Assembly: GCA_947629665.1 (NCBI GenBank)
Contig: CANREJ010000014.1
Span: 1 to 32,755 of the forward strand
DNA length: 32,755 bases
DNA from: an uncultured Clostridia bacterium
GTDB lineage: Bacteria; Bacillota; Clostridia; Christensenellales; Borkfalkiaceae
Direction: 5' to 3'
Shown here: positions 17,115 to 25,003 of the stretch, piece after piece
Layout: the number at the start of each line of letters is the position of its first letter
Numbering within the stretch: the stretch's first letter is position 1
Notes under the pieces: model-generated
What the model was told of the DNA's origin: nothing
Databases searched by the model: none
What the model saw: only the letters and a program-made list of their open reading frames with translations
Program-made: the position numbers and the translations under genes

Positions 17115-17768
17115 ATGGCAGAAGAAATTGTAAACACAACTCCGGAAGAAGTTGAACAGGTTGCCGTAGCCGAAGAAAGCGCTTCCAAGGGCTCTTTCTG
17201 GAAACGGCTGGGTGCAAATCTCAAAGAGAGATGGCGTAAGTTTTTGGTAACCACCAAGCGTAAGCCTCAAAGGTTGGCGTTTTTCCCGCTTATCATTTCC
17301 ACCATTGTATGGATGTTCGGCGTGGTTTATAGCGGCCAAGCGACCATATACGACGATATTCCCGGCATGGGACTTTGCATATTCGTAAACACGATGTTGT
17401 CGATTTTGACTCTGCTCCTGTTTATGAATACCTTCCCCAAGCGCGCCAAACACATGAACTATGTAATGCTTGCACTCACGTTTGTGTTTATGGCGGTTAT
17501 GCTCACCTGTGATTTGGTATGGTACATAAAGAGCTATGACGTTCATATGACGGCATATAACAATGCAACGGCAGATACTTTGGCGGCCATTGAACCCGGT
17601 CTTAAAGCGTTCCCCATAGTGTTAACGCATATAGTGCTGGTTGGGCTGTCTGCACTGTTGCTTGCAACCCTTCCTCTTTACAGAAAACTCATTCTTAAAA
17701 TCAATACTGCAAAAGTTGTTGAAAGTAACGAACTTAAAGAAGAAATCGACACCAGCGCAGAGGTTTAA
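17115..17768 (+). CDS. Four-TM membrane protein, transporter-operon accessory (3)
   Basis: I do not recognise a family for this 217-residue protein. An acidic N terminus (1-25) and a basic stretch with FWKRLGANLKERWRKF precede hydrophobic segments near 53-75, 82-103, 113-135 and 166-190. The polar loop between segments three and four and the acidic C-terminal tail echo the two proteins encoded before the ATPase, so distant paralogy is possible. AAGGAGG precedes the ATG 12 bp after the ATPase stop. A terminator-like hairpin follows the gene. Confidence 0.8.
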   Translation: MAEEIVNTTPEEVEQVAVAEESASKGSFWKRLGANLKERWRKFLVTTKRKPQRLAFFPLIISTIVWMFGVVYSGQATIYDDIPGMGLCIFVNTMLSILTLLLFMNTFPKRAKHMNYVMLALTFVFMAVMLTCDLVWYIKSYDVHMTAYNNATADTLAAIEPGLKAFPIVLTHIVLVGLSALLLATLPLYRKLILKINTAKVVESNELKEEIDTSAEV

Positions 17769-17790
17769 GTTAAAAAACTCAATAAAAAAT

Positions 17791-17829
17791 AAAAAAAATC
17801 GGCAAAGCTCGTATTTGACGATTTTTTTT
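17791..17829 (+). terminator. Terminator or attenuator inside the operon
   Basis: AAAAAAAATCG (17791-17801) pairs with CGATTTTTTTT (17819-17829), with an inner CAAA/TTTG stem, and ends in a run of eight T. It probably reduces or ends transcription after the transporter genes; the downstream genes would then be read through or use another promoter. Confidence 0.7.
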
Positions 17830-17846
17830 AAAAGGAAAATAATTTA

Positions 17847-18542
17847 ATGCCCAAAAAAAAGAAGAGCAAAATTGAAGTAATAGAGAACTACTACGACCTA
17901 AAAGTAGACAAAGTCGACGAGCTTGTGGCCGCGCTTAAAGGCGAGGATACGGAAGATTTGCCGCCCGTTTCCATGAATATCAGCGATTGCACGGGCATAA
18001 ATGACCCCGCTAACGTCAAGCGCAACGGCGAGCAAAAGCAATTTGACCCCTACAAGCGCGATATTTTAAGCCGCATTCCCGTGTGGTTAAAGGCTCTGTT
18101 TATCAAGTGGTGGTTTTTTGGTGCGGTTGCGTATTTTTCGCTCATGGGGTTGATGAATATAAACGACAACCTCGATAAAATGGTTATAACGGGAATAATC
18201 GCAGGCATCATCGTAGAACTTTTTGTAAACCCCATATTTAGATATATGGAGGTGGACGGCGAGTATAAGCCCTACACAATGTTCCCCTTCCCTTTTAAGG
18301 CATTTTGGACGTTTTTTGCAAATATCCTTTACTATTTGCTGGTTGTGTTTGCCGTAAGCTGGATATACACGGGTATAAACATTATGATAGGCGCAACCCG
18401 GACTTCGGGATATCTTGCAATAGAACCTCTCTTATTTGCGCTGTTCATGCTGGCAGTGGACATGGCGGCTATCGGCGTTAAAGATTTGGCCGTATATATA
18501 ATAAAAAAATTTCATAAAAAGAAAGTGGTTGAAAATGTTTAA
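17847..18542 (+). CDS. Four-TM membrane protein upstream of GH28
   Basis: I do not recognise a family for this 231-residue protein. A very basic start (PKKKKSK) is followed by about 80 soluble residues and then hydrophobic segments near 91-107, 116-132, 151-177 and 188-215. The end is basic (KKFHKKK). The soluble N-terminal part contains DLPPVSMNISDCTGINDP and could bind a cytoplasmic partner. Unlike the three upstream four-TM proteins it lacks a long loop between segments three and four. AAGGAA precedes the ATG. The stop overlaps the GH28 ATG by eight bases. Confidence 0.78.
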   Translation: MPKKKKSKIEVIENYYDLKVDKVDELVAALKGEDTEDLPPVSMNISDCTGINDPANVKRNGEQKQFDPYKRDILSRIPVWLKALFIKWWFFGAVAYFSLMGLMNINDNLDKMVITGIIAGIIVELFVNPIFRYMEVDGEYKPYTMFPFPFKAFWTFFANILYYLLVVFAVSWIYTGINIMIGATRTSGYLAIEPLLFALFMLAVDMAAIGVKDLAVYIIKKFHKKKVVENV

Positions 18543-20070
18543 ATTGATTTATAAATCAAGCGTTTCCGCTTGCTTTGAACTTGACAACAACAATCCCTAT
18601 TACAGCCCCGAAGGCTACAAGGTTTATCTGAACGGCGTGCAGGCCGGCGGGGAACGTAAAGAGAACGTTTTTTCACTCTTCAATCTTGAACCGGACACAG
18701 AATATTCCGTTAAAATAAGCCTTTTCGCGGAAGAAGTTAAGTTTAAAACTTGTCCCGAAACCGCGCTTGTGAATGTGCGCGAACTCGGCGCCAAGGGCGA
18801 CGGCGTTTTTGACGACACATACTACGTGCAGATGGCAATTGATATGTGTCCCAAGGGCGGAAGAGTTTTAATTCCCGCGGGCTCCTATCTGGTGCGTCCC
18901 ATAGTTTTAAAAAGCGGCGTTACGCTTGAACTCAAAAAGGACGCCGTGCTTTTGGGCGACACTCTCGAAGAGCATTATCCCTACATAAAAGCCACGCTCG
19001 ACGAGGACGACGGCGTGAACGGAAGCTGGGAAGGCGAGCCGTTCGACTGCCATCAATCATTTGTTTCGGCATACAAGCAAAAGGACTTTGCGATTGTGGG
19101 CGAGGGAACCATTGACGGCAACGCGCAAAACTCCACCTGGTGGCAAAGGCCGCGCGGCAGAAAAGTTGCGCGCCCCAGATTAATGTTTTTGAACAGGTGC
19201 CAAAATTTTGTTATGCACGGCGTAACCTGCCAACATTCGGCCGCCTGGAACCTGCACCCGTTTTTCTCGCAAGATTTGGGCTTTTATGACGTAAGGATAA
19301 ACAACCCCAAAATTTCCCCCAACACGGACGGCCTCGACCCCGAAAGTTGCGACAGGGTGGATATAGTGGGCTGTGTGTTCAGCGTTGGCGACGACTGCGT
19401 TGCCATAAAGAGCGGCAAGCGCTATATGGGAATGAAGTACAAGACGCCGGCAAGCAACCACACGCTCCGCAACGATTTGTTCCGCAACGGGCACGGCGCC
19501 ATTGTATTGGGCAGTGAAATGAGCGGAGGCGTTAAAAATTTGACGGTCAACCGCTGTATCTTTGAAAATACCGACAGGGGTTTGAGAATCAAAACCCGTC
19601 GCGGCAGGGGCAAGTACGGAGTTATTGACGGTGTGCTGTTTGAAAATATCAAAATGCACGGCGTTTTGACTCCCCTTGTAATCAATATGTATTATTTCTG
19701 CGATCCCGACGGCCATACGGAAGCCGTTTGGTCGCGCGATCCCAACATTCCCGTTGACGACGGCACACCCTATCTCGGCAATTTCACATTCCGCGATATC
19801 GAGTGTACCGACGTCGACCACTGTGCCGCCTATTTTGACGGGCTCGTGGAACAGCCCATAAATCAAATAACAATAGAAAACGTGTCTTTCTCGTACAAAG
19901 AGGACGCCGTCGGCGGTCATCCGGCAATGCTGGAATTTGTCCGCGACTACCGCAAGGAGGGCATTTACGTAGACAACGTAAACAAGCTCATACTTAAAAA
20001 CGTAACGTTCGACGGTGTTGAGGGCGAAAAGATAATAAAGAAAAATTGCGGCGAAATAATTGAATGTTAA
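18535..20070 (+). CDS. Polygalacturonase-type glycoside hydrolase (GH28)
   Basis: This 511-residue right-handed beta-helix enzyme hydrolyses galacturonan or rhamnogalacturonan backbones. The GH28 catalytic set is complete: NTD (263-265), GDDC with Asp286 and Asp287, GHG (319-321) and RIK (351-353). An N-terminal domain of about 80 residues looks fibronectin III-like and precedes VRELGAKGDG, the usual helix start. There is no signal peptide, so it acts on imported oligomers, probably as an exo-enzyme. A TTG at 18529 is also possible, but the ATG at 18535, overlapping the previous stop, fits better. Confidence 0.95.
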   Translation: MFKLIYKSSVSACFELDNNNPYYSPEGYKVYLNGVQAGGERKENVFSLFNLEPDTEYSVKISLFAEEVKFKTCPETALVNVRELGAKGDGVFDDTYYVQMAIDMCPKGGRVLIPAGSYLVRPIVLKSGVTLELKKDAVLLGDTLEEHYPYIKATLDEDDGVNGSWEGEPFDCHQSFVSAYKQKDFAIVGEGTIDGNAQNSTWWQRPRGRKVARPRLMFLNRCQNFVMHGVTCQHSAAWNLHPFFSQDLGFYDVRINNPKISPNTDGLDPESCDRVDIVGCVFSVGDDCVAIKSGKRYMGMKYKTPASNHTLRNDLFRNGHGAIVLGSEMSGGVKNLTVNRCIFENTDRGLRIKTRRGRGKYGVIDGVLFENIKMHGVLTPLVINMYYFCDPDGHTEAVWSRDPNIPVDDGTPYLGNFTFRDIECTDVDHCAAYFDGLVEQPINQITIENVSFSYKEDAVGGHPAMLEFVRDYRKEGIYVDNVNKLILKNVTFDGVEGEKIIKKNCGEIIEC

Positions 20071-20080
20071 GGTAAAAGTT

Positions 20081-21214
20081 ATGGATTATTCCGTTATTGA
20101 CAAATATATCGACAGGCTTATAGAGGACACCACGCCCGACAGACCCATATGGAACATAGAGAACATAAAGCAGGGTAAAAAACCGGCGTGGAACTATATA
20201 GACGGTTGCATGATGAACTCGCTCTACACAATCTACAAGCTGACGGGCATAAAGAAGTATATCGACTTTATAGATACGTTTGTGGATTACTATGTGTTTG
20301 AGGACGGCACCATACGCGGCTACGACGTGGAGGCGTATAATATCGACAACCTCAACGAGGGCAGGATTCTCTTTGATTTATACCGCGAAACGGGCAAGGA
20401 GAAGTATCAAAAGGCAATCGAACTTTTGCACACGCAGATACTCGGCCAGCCGCGCACGGGCACGGGTAACTTCTGGCACAAAAAAATATACCCCAACCAG
20501 GTATGGCTGGATGGGCTGTATATGGGTCAGGTGTTCTACACCCGCTACGAGGTTGAGCGCAACAACTGCAAAAATCTTACCGACATAGCAAACCAATTCC
20601 AAGGCGTTTACGACAATATGTTCGATAAAGAGAAAAAGCTCTATTATCACGGCTGGGATTGGTCCAGAACGGCGTTCTGGGCGGATAAAAATACGGGACT
20701 TTCCAAAAACTTCTGGCTCCGCGCCGAAGGCTGGTACACCGTTGCGCTCGTTGACGCTCTCAGCTATATCCCCGACGGACAGGTGGAAATAAAGGATAAA
20801 TTGAAGGCAATTTTCAAGGCCACGATCGAGGGGCTGGAACAGTATATCGACCCGAAGGAAGATATGTTCTACCAGGTTATCGACCGCGGTGGCAGCGAGG
20901 GCAATTATTTAGAAACTTCGGGCAGCGCCATGATAAGCTATGCAATGCTTAAAGGCGCGCGCCTCGGCTATGTGGATAAGCGTTTTGCCGCCGTCGGCAA
21001 GCGCGTGTTTGACGGCATATGCAAGAAGTACCTCTCGGCAACCGACGGCAAGCTCAATTTGGGCGGAATTTGCCTTGTTGCCGGGCTTGGTCCCGAAAGC
21101 AACCGCCGCCGCGACGGCTCTTACGAATACTACATATCCGAACCGGTGGTTGAAAACGACGCCAAGGGCACTGGTCCGTTCGTAATGGCGTACACCGAAC
21201 TCAAACAGCTTTAA
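20081..21214 (+). CDS. Unsaturated rhamnogalacturonyl/galacturonyl hydrolase (GH105)
   Basis: This 377-residue (alpha/alpha)6-barrel enzyme of the YteR/YesR type releases the 4,5-unsaturated uronic acid left by pectate or rhamnogalacturonan lyases. YNIDNLNEG (Asp89), GQPRTGTGNFWHKK, YPNQVWLDGLYM with the catalytic Asp144, and RAEGWY are family signatures. No signal peptide is present. The ATG at 20081 has AAGGT upstream and begins like other members; a TTG at 20060 would overlap GH28. It is the last gene of the rightward operon, 10 bp after GH28. No pectate lyase is seen in this window, so its substrates must come from enzymes elsewhere or other organisms. Confidence 0.96.
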   Translation: MDYSVIDKYIDRLIEDTTPDRPIWNIENIKQGKKPAWNYIDGCMMNSLYTIYKLTGIKKYIDFIDTFVDYYVFEDGTIRGYDVEAYNIDNLNEGRILFDLYRETGKEKYQKAIELLHTQILGQPRTGTGNFWHKKIYPNQVWLDGLYMGQVFYTRYEVERNNCKNLTDIANQFQGVYDNMFDKEKKLYYHGWDWSRTAFWADKNTGLSKNFWLRAEGWYTVALVDALSYIPDGQVEIKDKLKAIFKATIEGLEQYIDPKEDMFYQVIDRGGSEGNYLETSGSAMISYAMLKGARLGYVDKRFAAVGKRVFDGICKKYLSATDGKLNLGGICLVAGLGPESNRRRDGSYEYYISEPVVENDAKGTGPFVMAYTELKQL

Positions 21215-21243
21215 AACTCAATACGTATCGGCAATTTAAGTAT

Positions 21244-21279
21244 TTAAGCGCGCGGAGCTTTGCGGCTCCGCGCGCTTAA
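21244..21279 (+). terminator. Hairpin ending the pectin operon
   Basis: A perfect 15-bp stem, TTAAGCGCGCGGAGC with its mirrored arm and a TTTGCG loop, lies 30 bp after the GH105 stop. The following sequence is only weakly T-rich, so termination may be incomplete. Confidence 0.75.
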
Positions 21280-21357
21280 TTCATGTTTGATAATCGTACC
21301 CACAGGCGGTGTTTTTACTTAAAATTGCCTGGGCAACCCAAATGTTACATTCAAATA

Positions 21358-21386
21358 TTGACTTTTTGGTCATGGGCGGATATACT
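21358..21386 (+). promoter_or_regulatory. Promoter of the XRE/repeat gene
   Basis: TTGACT (21358-21363), a 17-bp spacer and TATACT (21381-21386) lie just upstream of the AAGGAG at 21403 and the ATG at 21415. Confidence 0.75.
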
Positions 21387-21414
21387 TTACTCACAAACCG
21401 CTAAGGAGCAAGCA

Positions 21415-22227
21415 ATGACAACCGGTCAAAAGATTTTACAGTGCAGAAAGCAAAAGGGGCTCACCCAATCCCGGCTTGCCGAATTGTTGGGCGTAACCCG
21501 GCAGACTGTCTCCCGTTGGGAGAGCGACACGGTATTCCCGGAAACGGAAAATTTGGTTGAGATGGGCAGGCTGTTCAATGTAACGGTGGATTATCTTTTA
21601 AACTATGAAAATGACGGCGGAGTTCCGCTTGGTGCGGGGCATAAACCGCTCAATCTGTCCGATATTTTTAAAAACGGCGTTTACTTTGAATACAGAAGCA
21701 AAAGGACTCTGTTCGGGCTTCCGCTCGTCCATGTGAATATAGGTTTGGGCAGGGCGGCAAAGGGGATAATAGCTGTGGGTCTTGTCGCAAAAGGGGTTAT
21801 ATCCTTTGGGCTGCTCGGTCTTGGGGTAATTTCATTCGGGCTTCTTTCCTTGGGCGTGCTTGCATTCGGCACATTGGCGTTGGGGTTGTTCGCCGCGGGC
21901 GCAATTTGCCTTGGGATAGTAATTGCCGTAGGCGCAATATCTTTGGGAATGTTCTCTCTTGGCGCGGTGAGCGTGGGGCTGTACGCTACGGGAGCCGTCT
22001 CATACGGCTATTTCGTTGCAATAGGAGACAGGGCTGTTGGAATTATTGCTGTTGGCGGACATTATGCGCGGGGAGCATATTCGGCTGTTGCCGGCGAGCT
22101 TTATAACTTAAAGGATATAATTTACGGCGGCTTTAACAGGCTGCCTACGGCGTTCGCGCTCTTTAACGGTTGGAGCAAAAGTATTTTTGAAGATGTTTTA
22201 AACGGCGTTATAACACTCGGCGGATAG
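21415..22227 (+). CDS. XRE-family protein with C-terminal glycine pentarepeat domain
   Basis: The 270-residue product starts with an XRE helix-turn-helix (residues 4-58; KGLTQSRLAELLGVTRQTVS carries the recognition helix). A linker with KRTLFGLPLVHVNIG leads into residues 112-214, where Gly recurs almost exactly every five residues in a hydrophobic pattern such as GVISF-GLLSL-GVLAF-GTLAL. This could be a beta-solenoid or a membrane-embedded domain. From memory, similar XRE fusions are common in Clostridia without known function. A longer frame begins at 21283, but promoter, AAGGAG and domain start all support 21415. It is a single-gene unit between two terminators and is not an obvious regulator of the pectin locus. 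Confidence 0.88.
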   Translation: MTTGQKILQCRKQKGLTQSRLAELLGVTRQTVSRWESDTVFPETENLVEMGRLFNVTVDYLLNYENDGGVPLGAGHKPLNLSDIFKNGVYFEYRSKRTLFGLPLVHVNIGLGRAAKGIIAVGLVAKGVISFGLLGLGVISFGLLSLGVLAFGTLALGLFAAGAICLGIVIAVGAISLGMFSLGAVSVGLYATGAVSYGYFVAIGDRAVGIIAVGGHYARGAYSAVAGELYNLKDIIYGGFNRLPTAFALFNGWSKSIFEDVLNGVITLGG

Positions 22228-22232
22228 CCGAA

Positions 22233-22276
22233 AGGCGGCGGGCGCGAAAATTCGCGCCCGCCGCCTGTGGTTTTTT
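22233..22276 (+). terminator. Strong intrinsic terminator
   Basis: A perfect 16-bp GC-rich stem (AGGCGGCGGGCGCGAA and its mirror, 22233-22266) is followed by TTTTTT at 22271-22276. It ends the XRE/repeat gene and separates it from the convergent mgtE. Confidence 0.92.
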
Positions 22277-22312
22277 AACACCTGTATTTGGTTTTGGATA
22301 GCCGTATGCTCT

Positions 22313-23980
22313 TTATCCCAAAGTCGCAACGGACAAAATACAAAAGATTATGAGCGACACGGCATCCACGATAGTGGTTATAAAGGGGCTGGCAACGGCG
22401 GCAGGGTCCAGCTTGCAGGCCTTGACCAAAAGGGGAAGAAGGCACCCCACCAGCTTGGCAATTATTATGGTTACGCAGAGTGCCAGCGACACGATTGCGC
22501 AGAGTACGGGCGTATATCCTTTATAGCCGAACAGCAGGTTATCTATGAGCATCAGTTTTGCAAAGCAGGCTACGCCGAGGGTAACGCTAAGTAGCAGCGA
22601 TGCTCTAAGTTCCTTCCACAACACTTTGCCGCTGTCTTTCAGTGTGAGTTCTCCAAGCGCCAGCGCGCGGATTACCGTAACCGAAACCTGGGAACCGGAA
22701 TTGCCGCCCGTATCCATCAGCATCGGCACGCAGGCAAACAGCACGGGGCTTATGGCGTTCAGCCTTCCCTCAAACGTGTTGATTATAAGGCCGGTAAACG
22801 TGGCGCTCACCATCAGTATCAACAGCCAGGGCACGCGGCTCTTCCATATGGAAAAGACGCTTGTTTTAAGATAAGGTTTGTTGGCGGGCATAATGGCCGC
22901 CATTTTTTCTATGTCCTCGGTGTTTTCTTTTTCAAGGACGTCCAACGCGTCGTCAACCGTAACTATTCCCACAAGCCTCTTTTCGTTGTCGGTTACGGGT
23001 ATGGCCAAAAAGCCGTAATCCGATATGGTACGGGCAACGTCCTCCCTGTCGTCAAGGGTGTTCACATAAATCACGTTGTCCTCCATAATATCGGAGATGC
23101 GCGCATCTTTTTTGGAGATAAGTAAATCCTTTGCGGTTACCAGCCCGATAAGCGTTTTGCGCTCGTCTGTTACATAGCAGGTATAAATTGTCTCTTTGTC
23201 GATTGCCGTTTCCCGCATGCGGTCCAGAGCTTCTTCCACGGTCATTTGCGGCTTAAATTCCACAAATTCTATGGTCATAATGCTTCCCGCGCTGTTTTTG
23301 GGGTATTTAAGCAGGTCGTTGATATATCCGCGCGTCTCTGCGTCGCTGAGCGCCAACAGTCTTTTTACTACGTTTGCGGGCATTTCTTCAACAAGGTCTA
23401 CCGTATCGTCAAGGAACAATCCGTCCATTATGTCCTTGATTTCCCTGTCGGTCAGTTTTTTTAACAGAGCTTCCTGTGTGTCCCGGTCTATCTCCGCAAA
23501 CATATCCGCCGCCAAATCCTTTGGCAAAATGCGGAACAATACGGGCAGATCTTCCTCCTGTACGTGTTCAAAAATTTCCGCCAGGTCGATTTCATTCATT
23601 TCGGCAAGGAGGGGCTTTAAAACGGCGAAGTTTTTATTTTGCAATAATTGCAAAATTTCCTCCTCCTCGGCTATTCTGCGGGCGACATCCTCAGGCAGGT
23701 CCTCGATTATGTCTACGGTATCCTCAACGGAAACGTCGTCCATAACTTTTTGCAACTCGTCGTCCCTTAGGCCTGAAACTATCTGTTGCTGTACGGACGG
23801 GTCAAGCAAAATAAGCGCATTGGCTAAAACGCCCTTGTCGAGGACGCGGCAAAGCGGAATCAATTTGTCCCCGCCGAGTGAAGAAATAGCTTCGGCTACG
23901 GCTTCGGGAGGCATGTCGTTCAGCAATATGGCCGCACGGCCAATATCTGTTTCAAGCAGGTTTTTAATTTCCTCTGTCAT
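22313..23980 (-). CDS. mgtE: Magnesium transporter MgtE with duplicated N domain
   Basis: This is a 555-residue Mg2+ channel/transporter. The usual order is present: MgtE_N superhelix, two CBS domains (about residues 240-365) and a five-helix membrane domain (about 380-555) with the hallmark MDTGGNSGSQ and SPFITTIVDAVSLI. It is about 100 residues longer than the typical 450. The excess is a second N-type domain: VSVEDTVDIIEDLPEDVARR (83-102) repeats as FLDDTVDLVEEMPANVVKR (189-207), 105-106 residues on. AAGGAGG precedes the ATG. The gene lies 42 bp after the lipid kinase gene, probably in one transcript. No Mg2+ riboswitch is visible in that short gap. Confidence 0.96.
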   Translation of the reverse strand: MTEEIKNLLETDIGRAAILLNDMPPEAVAEAISSLGGDKLIPLCRVLDKGVLANALILLDPSVQQQIVSGLRDDELQKVMDDVSVEDTVDIIEDLPEDVARRIAEEEEILQLLQNKNFAVLKPLLAEMNEIDLAEIFEHVQEEDLPVLFRILPKDLAADMFAEIDRDTQEALLKKLTDREIKDIMDGLFLDDTVDLVEEMPANVVKRLLALSDAETRGYINDLLKYPKNSAGSIMTIEFVEFKPQMTVEEALDRMRETAIDKETIYTCYVTDERKTLIGLVTAKDLLISKKDARISDIMEDNVIYVNTLDDREDVARTISDYGFLAIPVTDNEKRLVGIVTVDDALDVLEKENTEDIEKMAAIMPANKPYLKTSVFSIWKSRVPWLLILMVSATFTGLIINTFEGRLNAISPVLFACVPMLMDTGGNSGSQVSVTVIRALALGELTLKDSGKVLWKELRASLLLSVTLGVACFAKLMLIDNLLFGYKGYTPVLCAIVSLALCVTIIIAKLVGCLLPLLVKACKLDPAAVASPFITTIVDAVSLIIFCILSVATLG

Positions 23981-24022
23981 AATCGCCTCCTTGCCGTAAC
24001 CGCGCCCCGGAGTTGCACGGTA

Positions 24023-24925
24023 TTAGATTCGTGCGGTATATTCGGTAACGTTCAAAATGGTCTCGCCGTCGATTTGCAGGGCGCAGGGTGCGTCGAACTT
24101 AACGGTTATCTCCTTGCCCTCCAAAATCTTGACGGCCTTTTCCTTTTTAATGTGTTCGCCCTTAAAAATTTTGGGGAAGATCAAAAGTGTGCCGATTTTT
24201 CCCTTGCCGTACATAACGCACAGGCTCAGTTTATCGCCCGTCTTTCTGTTCTGCGCGGGCGTGGGGATCATGCCGCCGCCGTAGTAACAGCCGTTCATTG
24301 CGGGCGCAATCCATACCTTTTTAAACTCGTACTCCTTGCCGTCTACAACAACCTTTGCGTTTTTGGGCTTAAAGTGGAACAAAAGTCCCTTGATTGCAAT
24401 GGAGGTGTAGTTCACCTTTTTGCCCTCGGCTTTAAGTTTGTCGCCCACTTCACAGCAATATCCGTCTATGCCGTAGCCTATGCCGTTTACAAATTTATAT
24501 TCCTTGCCGTTCACAACAACGACGGGCAGGTTTTTAATGTAATCGTTTATCTGGAAGAGAGTGCAACGCTCGCTTATAGTGTTCGTGTCAAAGTCCGCTT
24601 TTAAGGGGAAGAACTCCTTGGCATGCGCCTTTAAATCGGTAAAAAAGTCGTTGCCGTTGCCGGAAGCGTACAGATACACCTCGTTTTTAAGCCCGTCGCA
24701 GTCCACGCTGTTCACAAACTTATTCAGGGTGCCGTCGCCGCCCGCAATCAAAATTTTAACTTCGGGGGCAAGCTCCGCGATTTTTTGGGGAAGAGTATCG
24801 CCCAGCTCCGTCAAACTTTCAAACGTGAGATTCTCACCCTCCAAAAGTTGCGAAATGTTTTGCTTAACCGCGTCAACTTCGCCCTTGCCCGCAAGCGGAT
24901 TGTAGTAAACTATGTAATCAGCCAT
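24023..24925 (-). CDS. Diacylglycerol kinase-family lipid kinase (YegS/DgkB-like)
   Basis: This 300-residue soluble ATP-dependent kinase belongs to the diacylglycerol/sphingosine kinase family. YYNPLAGKG (8-16), the nucleotide-binding GGDGTLN (82-88) and SGNGNDFF near residue 108 are the family motifs, with a C-terminal domain ending in LQIDGE. Members phosphorylate diacylglycerol or related lipids in membrane lipid turnover; the exact substrate is unknown. AGAGAGGAA precedes the ATG. It lies 78 bp after the AraC gene and 42 bp before mgtE on the same strand. Confidence 0.9.
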   Translation of the reverse strand: MADYIVYYNPLAGKGEVDAVKQNISQLLEGENLTFESLTELGDTLPQKIAELAPEVKILIAGGDGTLNKFVNSVDCDGLKNEVYLYASGNGNDFFTDLKAHAKEFFPLKADFDTNTISERCTLFQINDYIKNLPVVVVNGKEYKFVNGIGYGIDGYCCEVGDKLKAEGKKVNYTSIAIKGLLFHFKPKNAKVVVDGKEYEFKKVWIAPAMNGCYYGGGMIPTPAQNRKTGDKLSLCVMYGKGKIGTLLIFPKIFKGEHIKKEKAVKILEGKEITVKFDAPCALQIDGETILNVTEYTARI

Positions 24926-25003
24926 AAAAATTCCTCTCTTGTATTTTTTATTTTTTACAATCCGCGCTCTGTGCGGGACTGTCCCTTTATAAATTATTGA
25001 AAA

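Noticed and set aside
19180-19920. 246-residue ORF opposite GH28
   Set aside because: It lies fully antisense to a gene with intact catalytic motifs and has no independent signals; open frames opposite genes are frequent at this base composition.
23196-23999. 267-residue Ser-rich ORF opposite mgtE
   Set aside because: Composition is what antisense reading of an acidic helical protein gives; no ribosome binding site or domain.
23981-24022. Mg2+ riboswitch upstream of mgtE
   Set aside because: Only 42 bp separate mgtE from the previous gene, too short for an M-box.
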